From assembly GCF_014646695.1 (NCBI RefSeq), contig NZ_BMNT01000061.1, positions 1 to 37,730 on the forward strand: DNA of 37,730 bases, given 5' to 3'. How positions within the stretch are numbered: position 1 is the stretch's first letter; each line of letters opens with the position of its first letter. Under the pieces are notes generated by a model. The model made no database searches. It saw only the letters and a list, made by a program, of their open reading frames with translations, and was not told the origin of the DNA. Shown here one piece after another: positions 1-8,300 of the stretch. The DNA is from Sphaerisporangium melleum (GTDB taxonomy: Bacteria > Actinomycetota > Actinomycetes > Streptosporangiales > Streptosporangiaceae). A program made the translations under genes and the position numbers.

Positions 1-392
1 CAGTACTCCTTGTCGCCCACCGTGAAGAAGACCTTACCGATGGTCTTCGGGAGGTTGACGTTCTTGACCTTGGTCGGAACGACCTTCTCCTGGCCGATCG
101 GCGGAACAACGCCGGCCTTGCCGTCGGGGGCCGCGTCGCCGCCACCGAGCTTGATCTTCTGGTTGGTCTGCTCGGCGCCGGTGAACTGAGCGGCGCCCTT
201 CAGGTTCGCACCACCGTTGGCGGTCCAGAAGGTGGAGATCTTCTGCGCGCTGGTGGCGGAGGCCAGGGAGACGACCTTCTTGGCCGGCGCGGTGGCCGCG
301 TTGGCCGAGGTGACCAGGGTGGCGCCGATCATGCTGGTGGCGGCGAGGGCGCCACCAAGCGGGAGGGCGAGGCGCTTGACTCGGGTGTTCAA
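1..392 (-). CDS. Secreted trypsin-like serine protease, N-terminal part (cut by window start)
   Basis: The visible 130 codons start at TTG (392-390), five bases after an AAGGAG ribosome site at 398-403. They encode a basic n-region, a hydrophobic signal segment ending near an ANA-A cleavage site, a propeptide-like Ser/Ala/Lys stretch, and the NVNLPKTIGKVFF lead-in to a chymotrypsin fold. The same lead-in occurs in the two complete paralogues that follow (1031-2257 and 2465-3973), so this is a third family member. The catalytic His, Asp and Ser lie beyond the window edge and cannot be checked. The N-terminus (NTRVKRLALPLGGAL) is nearly the same as that of the 2465-3973 protein (NTRAKRLILPLGGAL), so those two are the closest pair. 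Expected role: extracellular protein degradation. The TTG start rests on the SD spacing and on this alignment. Confidence 0.85.
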   Translation of the reverse strand, partial: MNTRVKRLALPLGGALAATSMIGATLVTSANAATAPAKKVVSLASATSAQKISTFWTANGGANLKGAAQFTGAEQTNQKIKLGGGDAAPDGKAGVVPPIGQEKVVPTKVKNVNLPKTIGKVFFTVGDKEY

Positions 393-430
393 GGAAACTC
401 CTTGGGCTGGCGTGGAACGCTTCCTGCGCC

Positions 431-450
431 CCATGCGTCAGTAAAGGGAT
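431..450 (-). promoter_or_regulatory. Conserved upstream motif of protease gene 1
   Basis: On the minus strand this reads TCCCTTTACTGACGCATGGG, starting 39 bases upstream of the TTG. A near copy (TCTCTTTACGTACGCATGGG) sits 37 bases upstream of the third protease at 4010-4029, and a weaker CCCTTCACTG lies at 2293-2302 before the second. It could be a shared promoter element, an operator or a 5' leader element; the sequence alone does not say which. Confidence 0.4.
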
Positions 451-930
451 AGCCATGAAGATACAGAGAAGATCTTCTGCGCGGTAATCGGAATCATGCC
501 GATTTCGGGGCTTCGCCCTACGTGATCTTCCTGTGATCGTTTGGCCGGTCGACAGGCCGTGTCAGAACCTTGTCGCGATCTCGCCATTCGCCCAGGTGGG
601 CCCACTGATGTGACGGTTGGTGCACCTGTGACACCGGTCAACCACCCCTTGACTCCTCGGCGAGCCGTGTGACGCAGATCACATGGAACCGGGGGAGCCA
701 AGTCGAGGGGTGGGTACGTCTAAGGACTCCGCGAGTGCGACAAATCCGGCAAAGCGCCCAAAGTGCCGCTCTGGAGCGGGTTGGAACGGACCAACCGGCC
801 GATCGCTCATCCGTAACGTGCCGGTTCCGCGCCGTACGCCGGATGGTCATGGTCCCGTGCCGGATCCGAGCCGCCGGGAACCGTCTCCCGGGCCCTGGCC
901 GCCCGGCGGACGGTGTCCCGGCATGACAGC

Positions 931-976
931 GCCCGCAGGGCATCCGGTCCTCGTCGGACTTCGGTGCCGTGCGGGC
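931..976 (-). terminator. Possible terminator of protease gene 2
   Basis: GCCCGCA (931-937) pairs with TGCGGGC (970-976), and an inner GGCA/TGCC pair extends the stem. It lies 55 bases past the stop of the 1031-2257 gene in its direction of transcription. There is no T-run and the loop is long, so support is modest. Confidence 0.35.
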
Positions 977-1030
977 GACGGGCTCTGCTGTGATCTCCGG
1001 TGACGGAACGGACCCGAAGGGCCGGCCGGA

Positions 1031-2257
1031 TCAGCCGGTCTTCTGCCGGGAGGCGTAGGAGTAGACCAGGTAGGTGGCCTTGTCGAAGTACGGGGAGGAG
1101 ACACCGTCGTACCGGCCGTCGCCGTCCAGGTCCCAGGTGATGCTGTTCACGCCGTTCAGGTAGCCGATGCGGCGGGTCTGGCTGTACTTGATCACCCACG
1201 GTCCGCCGCTGGCCCCGGCGGTGAAGGCGCATCCCGGGAACAGCACGCCACCGTTGAGGTCCCACTTCTCCGTGGCGATCTTCCTGGTGCCGCGGGTGAG
1301 GCAGGACTCCATGGTCCGCCCGTTGTAGGGCCTGGTGCCGTCCGGATGCGGGCCGGCGGGGTAGCCGAACGCGTACGCCGCCACCTTGTAGCCCCGGTTC
1401 CAGGCGAAGCCCTGGCCCCCGACCCGGTTCTCCAGCAGGCCGGTGTCCACCCGCTTGTACAGCGGCTGCCCCTGCGCGTCCCGCTTCGGGGTGCCGTTCG
1501 GGTCGGTGTCCGGGTCCCACCGGTAACCGGGGTGGACGGTCACGAAGGCGTAGTCGAAGTCGAAGTCACCGGTGGCCGCGTAGTTCTCGTTCAGGTGCAG
1601 CGTGTGCCCGACGTAGATGCCGTACGGCGTCTGGCCGTCCCGGTAGGAGGGGATGAAGACCCAGTACTGGACCGGCTTGCCGTTCTTCACGTCGTACGCG
1701 CAGTGCCCGGCGGTGGCGACGACGTTGCCGTACTTGGAGTGCACGGACGAGGCCGAGCACCAGTACTCGGTGGTGCCGTTGCGGAAGAACACCTTGCCGA
1801 CCGTCGGCGGCAGGTTCACGTTCTTGGAGCCCAGCGTTCGGGGGGCCGCCTTCGGCGGGACCACGCCCGACAGCGCGGTGGTCTTGGCGTTCGGCATCGT
1901 GACCGTGGCGCCCACCTTGGCCGCGCCGGGCGCGGAGGCGGCGGCGGTGCTGGTCGCCCCCGGGGTGGCCCTGGTCCCGGCGGTTCCCGTGGTGGCGCTC
2001 GCGCTCGCCCCGGGGCTCGCCGCGGCGGTTTGGGGCGCGTAGCTGCTGGCCCGCTTCAACCGGTCGGGGGTCCACCAGTCGACGACCTTCTGCATGTCGG
2101 CGTCGCTCTGTGCCAGCGGAACGGAGGTGATGCCGGCGGGCGCGGTGACGGTGTCGGCCAGCGCCTGCACGGAGCCCGGGCCGGCGGACAGGGTCACACA
2201 CGCGGCCGCCAGTGCGCCGCAGAGTGTGAGCGCGAGCCGCCTCGCTCGGGGGGACAT
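1031..2257 (-). CDS. Secreted trypsin-fold serine protease (paralogue 2)
   Basis: This 408-residue protein has a Sec signal peptide (about 1-35, cleavage near ALA-D), an Ala/Thr/Ser/Pro-rich pro-region (about 75-130) and a chymotrypsin-like domain from about 150. The full triad is visible: His185 in ATAGHC, Asp235 in DFDYAFV and Ser350 in GASGGPW. Paired Cys lie at 167/186 and 319/343. The family (S1, V8/trypsin-like) hydrolyses extracellular proteins; specificity cannot be read from the sequence. I chose ATG 2257 over an ATG 12 codons upstream because GGAAGG lies six bases before it and the charged n-region MSPRARR follows directly. It is the middle of three tandem same-strand paralogues and lacks the large insertion of the third. 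An SSI-type inhibitor gene lies beyond the third, which makes a secreted protease/inhibitor neighbourhood likely. Confidence 0.9.
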   Translation of the reverse strand: MSPRARRLALTLCGALAAACVTLSAGPGSVQALADTVTAPAGITSVPLAQSDADMQKVVDWWTPDRLKRASSYAPQTAAASPGASASATTGTAGTRATPGATSTAAASAPGAAKVGATVTMPNAKTTALSGVVPPKAAPRTLGSKNVNLPPTVGKVFFRNGTTEYWCSASSVHSKYGNVVATAGHCAYDVKNGKPVQYWVFIPSYRDGQTPYGIYVGHTLHLNENYAATGDFDFDYAFVTVHPGYRWDPDTDPNGTPKRDAQGQPLYKRVDTGLLENRVGGQGFAWNRGYKVAAYAFGYPAGPHPDGTRPYNGRTMESCLTRGTRKIATEKWDLNGGVLFPGCAFTAGASGGPWVIKYSQTRRIGYLNGVNSITWDLDGDGRYDGVSSPYFDKATYLVYSYASRQKTG

Positions 2258-2414
2258 TTCGTACCTTCCGCTGATCAGTAGGACGCATAACACAGTGAAG
2301 GGCGATTTTCCCAGATCAGTGGCAAAAGGGCACGAGAGTTCGCTGACCTGGGTTCACTTCGTTATGGAGGGGACTGCCGGAGGAGTGGGTCGCCGGAGGC
2401 CGGGCGGTAGGCCC

Positions 2415-2449
2415 GGTAGGGGGCCGGATACAGGTCCGGACCCCCTACC
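2415..2449 (-). terminator. Terminator of protease gene 3
   Basis: GGTAGGGGG (2415-2423) pairs with CCCCCTACC (2441-2449). CCGGA/TCCGG continues the stem past a one-base bulge. It begins 15 bases beyond the stop of the 2465-3973 gene and separates it from protease gene 2. Confidence 0.7.
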
Positions 2450-2464
2450 TTGCCGTGACCGTCG

Positions 2465-3973
2465 TCAGCTCGACGTAAGCTTCCCGGTCCACAGGTTGGC
2501 CGCGGCCTTGTAGACGCCGTAGGTGTCGCTGTTGAAGTACGGCGTCGTGATGTGGTCGTAGCGGCCGTTGCCGTCGGTGTCGAGAGTCAGGCTCACGACA
2601 CCGTTGAGGTAACCGGTCCGGCTCGTGTTCTTGTACACGATCAGGAACGGGCCGCCGGTCGCGCCAGGAGTGAAGGCGCACTTGATGGCGAGCTGCTCCT
2701 CGGCCTTGTACTTGCCCACGGCGGGCGCCGGGGCCGTCTGGCCGTAGCACCACTTCATGGTCTCGCCGGTGTAGGCCTTGTTACCGTCGAGGTGCGAGGC
2801 GGTCGGGTAGCCGAAGCTGAACTGCTTCGCCTTGGTGCTGCGGTTCCAGGTGAAGCCCTGGCCGCCGACGTTGTCGCCCAGCCGGCCCGCGTCCACGAAG
2901 GTCTTGATGGTGAACACGGTCTTGTAGTACTTGACCGACGTGGTCTTCTTCACCCAGTACTTCACGAAGTAGTGGGTGATGGTGTAGGCCGAGTCGACGA
3001 TCTTCTTGTAGCCGGGGCCCTTGTAGTTGTTGTAGGTGACCTCGTCCACGAACTCCGTCGCGGTCTTGGCCGGGGCCTTGGCGTAGTTCTGCTTGGAGTT
3101 GGCCGCGGGGGCCTTGTCGTACTCGTCCTTGGTGACTTCCTTGAGCACCTTCTGGCCGCCGGCGGTGCCCCACGGCAGGACGGTCTCGGAGCCGGTCGAC
3201 TTCGACCAGGCGTCCGCGGACTCGCCGCCCTTCTCGTCGACCTTCTTCTGGTACTCGTCCTTGGTGATCTCGACGTCCTTGGCCCACTTCGGGCCCTTGT
3301 AGGCGTCGTAGGTCTCCTTGTCGACGGCCTTCTCGCCGGTCTGCTTGATGCCGTTGTAGACGTTGACGAAGGCGTAGTCGTAGTCGTAGTCCTCGTACAC
3401 CGTGAAGTCGGTGTGCAGGTTGACCTTGTCGCCGACGTAGATGCCCCAGGGCGCCTTCCCCTTGTAGTAACCGGGGATGAAGACGAAGTTGTCGACGTAG
3501 GTGTTCTTGTCGGTGTCGTACACGCAGTGGCCCGCGGTGGCGACCAGGTTGCGGTACTTCGACTGGACGGAGGTACCGGAGCACCAGTACGGCTTGCCGT
3601 CGACCTGGAAGAACACCTTGCCGACGTTGGTCGGCAGGTTGACGTTCTTGGAGGTGCCGGCCGTCTTGCCGCCGGCGCCGATCGGGGCGATGGAGCCGGC
3701 CTTGCCGTCGGCGGAGGCCTTGCTCGTGCTCGCCTTCAGCTTGCCCGACACCGAGGAGTCCTCGTTGAAGTGCTTCGCCGACTTGAGCTTGCTGGGGGTC
3801 CAGACTCCCGCGATGGCCTTCGCGTCGGTCCCGTTGTGCGCCAGCTTGCCGGACTTCACCGGAGCCGGCTTCGTCGCGGCACTGGCGGTGGTGGTGAGGG
3901 TCGCGCCCACCATGCCGGTGGCGATGAGGGCACCACCGAGAGGGAGGATCAGGCGCTTTGCTCGGGTGTTCAT
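2465..3973 (-). CDS. Secreted trypsin-fold protein with Ser-to-Thr active site and Tyr/Lys-rich insertion (paralogue 3)
   Basis: This 502-residue protein starts at ATG 3973 behind AAGGAG. It has a signal peptide (about 1-33), a pro-region, and a chymotrypsin-like domain from about 110 with His149 (ATAGHC) and Asp199 (DYDYAFV). At the nucleophile position the motif is GATGGP: Thr439 (codon ACC at 2657-2659) replaces Ser, where paralogue 2 has GASGGP. Between the Asp and GRLGDNVGGQGF lies an insertion of about 150 residues (209-360), rich in Tyr and Lys. It has internal repeats: TYxxYKGP at 221-228 and 313-320, and TKDEY at 237-241 and 281-285. The rest of the fold, including the C-terminal YLNGVVSL and DGNGRYD blocks, aligns well with paralogue 2. 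It could be an inactive pseudoprotease that binds a target, or a Thr-nucleophile enzyme. The reading frame is intact, so it is not a decayed gene. Confidence 0.9.
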   Translation of the reverse strand: MNTRAKRLILPLGGALIATGMVGATLTTTASAATKPAPVKSGKLAHNGTDAKAIAGVWTPSKLKSAKHFNEDSSVSGKLKASTSKASADGKAGSIAPIGAGGKTAGTSKNVNLPTNVGKVFFQVDGKPYWCSGTSVQSKYRNLVATAGHCVYDTDKNTYVDNFVFIPGYYKGKAPWGIYVGDKVNLHTDFTVYEDYDYDYAFVNVYNGIKQTGEKAVDKETYDAYKGPKWAKDVEITKDEYQKKVDEKGGESADAWSKSTGSETVLPWGTAGGQKVLKEVTKDEYDKAPAANSKQNYAKAPAKTATEFVDEVTYNNYKGPGYKKIVDSAYTITHYFVKYWVKKTTSVKYYKTVFTIKTFVDAGRLGDNVGGQGFTWNRSTKAKQFSFGYPTASHLDGNKAYTGETMKWCYGQTAPAPAVGKYKAEEQLAIKCAFTPGATGGPFLIVYKNTSRTGYLNGVVSLTLDTDGNGRYDHITTPYFNSDTYGVYKAAANLWTGKLTSS

Positions 3974-4298
3974 TGAGCTCCTTCTATGTCATGGGTTGCC
4001 CGGGAAGGACCCATGCGTACGTAAAGAGACGCGAACGACCGTACTCCGGCGATCTTGACTAGTGGCCCCAAAACCGGACAAATCTGGGTGTCTGTTACCG
4101 GCTTGTTATGAAACCGGGGGAACCGGAGAGATACCTGATGCGTCGAATTTCGCTCGTTGATCATGGAGTTGGGGGCACCGTGCGGCCCGTGCGACGGCTC
4201 CTGAGCGGAGGGCGGCGGCACAGCCAACAGAAGCGCCGACCACAAGGCGGGAGGAAGCCGACCGCCCGACGTCATCGAAAGAGATCGGGGGAACCACC
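3974..4298. promoter_or_regulatory. Divergent promoter region between protease 3 and SSI-type inhibitor
   Basis: These 325 bases hold the leaders of two divergent genes. A copy of the protease upstream motif lies at 4010-4029. CATGGGT (3994-4000) and ACCCATG (4009-4015) form an inverted repeat inside the protease leader. No consensus -35/-10 pair stands out. The AT-richer stretch around 4050-4120 is the likely promoter zone. Shared regulation of inhibitor and protease is possible from the arrangement but not shown. Confidence 0.4.
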
Positions 4299-5015
4299 AT
4301 GCGCCGCCTCACACTGGGCCTGACCTGCACGGTCCTGCTCCTGGGGGTGGTCGCGGCGTTGTCGCCGCTGCCCACCACCGAACGCGACGCCGCCGCCCCC
4401 GGCCATCTCTCCGAGCGGCCGGCCACCCACCTGCTGTCCGGGCTCCTCCCGGCCGAGGCGTACCGCGAAGCCCCCGGGGAGCCCGGTCTGCACGCGCCGG
4501 ACGGCGAAACACGTCCGGGCCCCATCCCTGGACACCCGGACTCCGTCTTCGGCTACTCCGAGTTCGTCTTCGGCGAGACGCACCCAGGGCCGGTACGCGC
4601 GCACGAGGAGGTGCAGGAACCCGCGGCCGGGACAACGGGCCGGCAGTCCCCGCCCGGCGTCCCCCGTCCCGGCGAAACCGCTCGGCCGGCCCCGGCCAAG
4701 AACGTGAGCCGCGTGCTGCTGCTGACCGTCGCTCGCGGCGAGTCACCCACCCCGGCCGACAAGGCCGTCCTCCTCCAGTGCGGCCCGCCCGCCGGATCCC
4801 ACCCCAAGGCGGCCGAGGCCTGCCGGCAACTCGAGGGCGTCGGCGGCGACCTCAACGAGCTCCACGTCGCCCCGGACACCAAGTGCACCAGGGAGTACGA
4901 CCCGGTGACCGTCTTCGGCGCGGGCTTGTGGGACCGCAGTCGCCTCTCCTACGAGCGCACTTTCGGCAACCGCTGCGAACTCAAAGCCACCACCGGCGCC
5001 GTCTTCACCTTCTGA
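4299..5015 (+). CDS. Streptomyces subtilisin inhibitor (SSI) family protease inhibitor, P1 Arg
   Basis: This 238-residue secreted protein has a signal peptide (about 1-21), a long Pro/Gly/Glu-rich N-terminal region (about 25-135) and a C-terminal SSI domain (about 138-238). The hallmarks are there: VLLLTVARGES, four Cys (161, 175, 196, 226) at the positions of the two family disulfides, GVGGDLN, CTREYDPV, LSYERTFGNRCE and the terminal VFTF. In SSI the scissile P1 residue is two after the third Cys; here that is Arg198 followed by Glu199. In this family a basic P1 goes with inhibition of trypsin-like proteases, whereas SSI itself has Met and inhibits subtilisin. It lies next to a cluster of trypsin-fold proteases and is transcribed away from them. 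The pre-domain is unusually long, since most SSI proteins are about 110 residues when mature. The ATG follows a GGGGGA site. Confidence 0.92.
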   Translation: MRRLTLGLTCTVLLLGVVAALSPLPTTERDAAAPGHLSERPATHLLSGLLPAEAYREAPGEPGLHAPDGETRPGPIPGHPDSVFGYSEFVFGETHPGPVRAHEEVQEPAAGTTGRQSPPGVPRPGETARPAPAKNVSRVLLLTVARGESPTPADKAVLLQCGPPAGSHPKAAEACRQLEGVGGDLNELHVAPDTKCTREYDPVTVFGAGLWDRSRLSYERTFGNRCELKATTGAVFTF

Positions 5016-5343
5016 CAGCCGAGCTCAATACATACCCACCGCCGCTGGGCCGAGCTGCACCGGCAACATTCCTTTGCGGCGTGGTCCCTAATGGGTCGTC
5101 ACTATTGCGGTGATATGTTGCGCCATAAATATCGCCGATCGTAAGTATCCGTCACCATCCCTGGGCTGAGCAGCTACTTCGTCGACCTTGGCGCATCCCG
5201 GCCAGCGGAGCTGATCGCTTTCGGACGTGGGCGCGTTACGGACTCTCTCGGCGTGTCGATGGTGGTAGTTGTCACATTGCTCAAAGATCGTTCCAAGCGT
5301 AGAAGAATCCTGACAGCTCCACTTACGACCCATGAGGTAGTTT
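5016..5343. other. Gene-free 328 bp before the giant secreted protein
   Basis: No convincing gene, and no hairpin clear enough to be called the inhibitor gene's terminator. The base composition turns AT-richer after about 5080, matching the accessory block that follows. It should contain the promoter of the 5344 gene, but I cannot place a -35/-10 pair with confidence. Confidence 0.5.
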
Positions 5344-8300
5344 GTGAAACGCTCAGGATTAGGCAGATCACGCACCGTACATGTCAATGGTGGTCCACGG
5401 CGGACTTTGGCCGCCCTCACCGGGGCGACCATGGTGGCGTCGCTACTGGCTGTGGGTGGCACGCCCTCGGCGACCGCCGACACCAAGCCGGCTGCGGCCT
5501 CAGCTCAGCCCAAACCGACCAGCACCGCGTTCCCTCGCCCGGCGGATCCGGACGCGAAGCTGCGTGCGGGCATCGCCGAAGCGAAGAAGCAGAACCGGCC
5601 GGTGGAAGTGACCGAGGTCGCGGCGGAGACGTCCCGGACATGGGCTTACCCGGATGGGCACCTGGTGACGGAGTCCTACTCCGCCCCGGCTCGGCTCAAG
5701 CAACCGGATGGCACCTGGGCCTGGATGGACACGTCTCTCGTCGAACAGGACGGAGTGCTCAAGCCAAGGGTCGCAAAGGCGGACGTCCAGTTCTCGATGG
5801 GCGGAAGTGGCCCGTTCGCCACCATGGAGCGTGCCAAGGGGCAGGAGTTCAGTCTCTCGTGGGGGAAGGCCCTGCCGAGACCGGTGGTCAAAGGCAACGT
5901 CGCCACCTACGTCGGTGCAGCCGGCCCCTCCGCGGACCTCGTCGTCACCGCCCTCACCACCGGCTTCTCCCACGACGTGGTGCTACGGGAGCGCCCCACG
6001 GGTCCGGTGGAATTCCGTATCCCGGTCGAGTCGTCGGGTTTGACCTTCGGTAAGAGTGAACAGGGCGGCCTTCAACTCACCGACACGAAGAACAAGGTGG
6101 TCGCGGAAGCTCCTGAACCGGTGATGTGGGATGCCGGTGCCGATGGACAGCAGGGCGGTGAGGCGCGGAAATCTCGCGCAGGATCGATCGCAACGTCCGT
6201 GGTGCGCGAGCATGGTCAACAGGTGCTGGTGCTCAAGCCGGACGCCGCCTGGCTGGCCGCTCCCACTACTCGCTACCCGGTCACGGTGGACCCCACCACG
6301 ACGCTCAACGTCGTCACGGATACGACGCTGGGTTCCCGATCGGAGTGCGGGAACTTCGACTCGCCGCAGGAGACGCTGCTGACGGTCGGCGGCACGCTGT
6401 ACACGTGTGCCGGCACGAGCAAGTTCCAGTACTTCCGCTCCTATCTCAAGTTCGACACCAGCGCGCTGGCCGGGAAGGCCATTTACACGGCCGCGCTGCA
6501 ACTGTGGCGAACACAGGCGGCGGGATGCGCATCCCGAGGAGACGGCCGTATCCGGGCCGGCCGCCTCACCGGGTCTTGGACGGCCGGTTGGATGACCTGG
6601 GCGAACAAGCCCGCCACGGCAGAGGACTCGGTTTACACTCCTTGCCCCACGACCGGAGTGACCACTCCCGGCGCCATGTCCTGGCCGATCACCGACTGGG
6701 TGAAGAAGTGGGTCAGCGGCACGCCTAACTTCGGCGTCGAACTGCAGGGTCCTTCAGAGAGCCTGGTCAACAACTGGGACGGCTACTCGGTGACGTTCCA
6801 TTCCGCGGAGATGACCGGTACCGGTGCGACCCCACCCAAGTTGATCGTCCAATACTTCCTGCCGCCGGAGATCCCCACGGTCACTGCCGAGTCGGTGGAC
6901 TCGATGGATGGTGACCACGCCATCGTGCGGACCAGTTCCGTCAAGGTGGGGTACCGCAGCTCCTCTGTGGATGGACGCAATCTCGACTACTACCTGTCTG
7001 TGCTCGACTCCACCGCGCCTCTCCCCGCCTGGACGACCGGTGGCGGAGCCGCGGCTCAATGGAGTTTCAGCGAAGGCGCGGACTCTGCCGACTCCAGCGG
7101 CAACGGGCATCACCTGAGCTACGTCTCGGGTCGCTACACCAGCATCACCGGGAAAGATGGCAAGGGCATGCAGTTCAATGGTGCTCCCACCATCCCTTCG
7201 GACGGCAGCACCGGTGCATTCCTGCACACCGACAAGAGCTTCTCCGTGAGCGGGTGGGTTCGTGGGGACACGACGGCCGGAGGCGCACTGTTCAGTCAGC
7301 GCACCGCTGCCGGAGAAGGCTTCCTGGTCTGGTACAGCGGCAGCACCCGCAACTTCAGCATGACCATGTACAACACCGCCACGAGCACCAGCGGTACGAC
7401 GATCACCTCGTCCGCGACCGTGCCCATTGGCACGTGGGCGCACGTGGCCGCGGTGTACGACGCGGCCGCACACAAGATGCGGCTCTACGTGAACGGCGTC
7501 CAGTCCGCCGAGGGGAACCTCACCTCAGGCTGGGACTCTTATACCAACGGTACGTTCTTCATCAACCCCAGCGGTGGGATCGTGACACCCGCCAAGGTCT
7601 CCTACGACGAGGTCCGCGCCTACCAGCGTGCCCTCAGCGAGACCGAGATCAAGTGGATGCTCAACCTGACCCCGCCCACCAGCGGCAACCTCCCCTCCGG
7701 CCAGGCCGCCACGAAAACCTACGACGTCAGCAACGTCGACACCTTCAAAATCTCCGTCCGAGCCTGCCTCAACGGCATAACCCCCACCACCTGCAGCGAA
7801 TCCCCCTACTACAGAATCACCACCGACGCCCCAACCCTCCCGTCCGATACCCAAACCGGCATGGAGGACCCCACCCAGCCGATTTTGTCCGGCATGGTCA
7901 GCCGCCCCTCCGGTGGTCCGGTCACGGCCAAGTACTACCTCTACGACAACAGCGGGAGCCCGGTGGGAGCCGCTCCCCTTGGCAGTCGCAGCCTGCATGG
8001 TGGCGAGCGAGCTTCCTTCCAAATCCCAGCCAACACGGTGCAACCCGGAACCACCTACAAATGGCAGATGGTCGCGTGCGCAATCGACCCGAACGGAGTC
8101 AGCGAGGTATGCACATCTAAGACCCCGCAGGTCTCCTTCACGACTCCCGGCGCGCCACCACCGCCCCCTGTTGAGGACGTCCGGCACCTCACCCTGGGCA
8201 AGGACAGCTTCGTCATCAAGACCGTCAAGACCGACCCAACAGCTTGTGACGGTGGCCCGTGCACGGTGACCGACTCGGCTGTGCTGCGGATCGGCGGCGT

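Larger units (their letters stand above)
393..1030. other. Gene-free 638 bp between two protease genes
   Basis: I see no convincing gene on either strand. The right part should hold the 3' end signals of the 1031-2257 gene, and the left part the promoter and leader of the partial protease ending at 392. A motif at 431-450, read on the minus strand as CCCTTTACTGACGCATGGG, recurs upstream of the third protease. Otherwise nothing is recognisable. Confidence 0.5.

Noticed and set aside
236-483. A 14-base direct repeat, AGATCTTCTGCGCG, at 236-249 and 470-483
   Set aside because: One copy is inside coding sequence and the other upstream; there is no further copy or structure, so it may be chance.
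2552-3976. A 474-codon open frame on the plus strand
   Set aside because: Antisense of the third protease, with a low-complexity Val/Leu/Gly translation.
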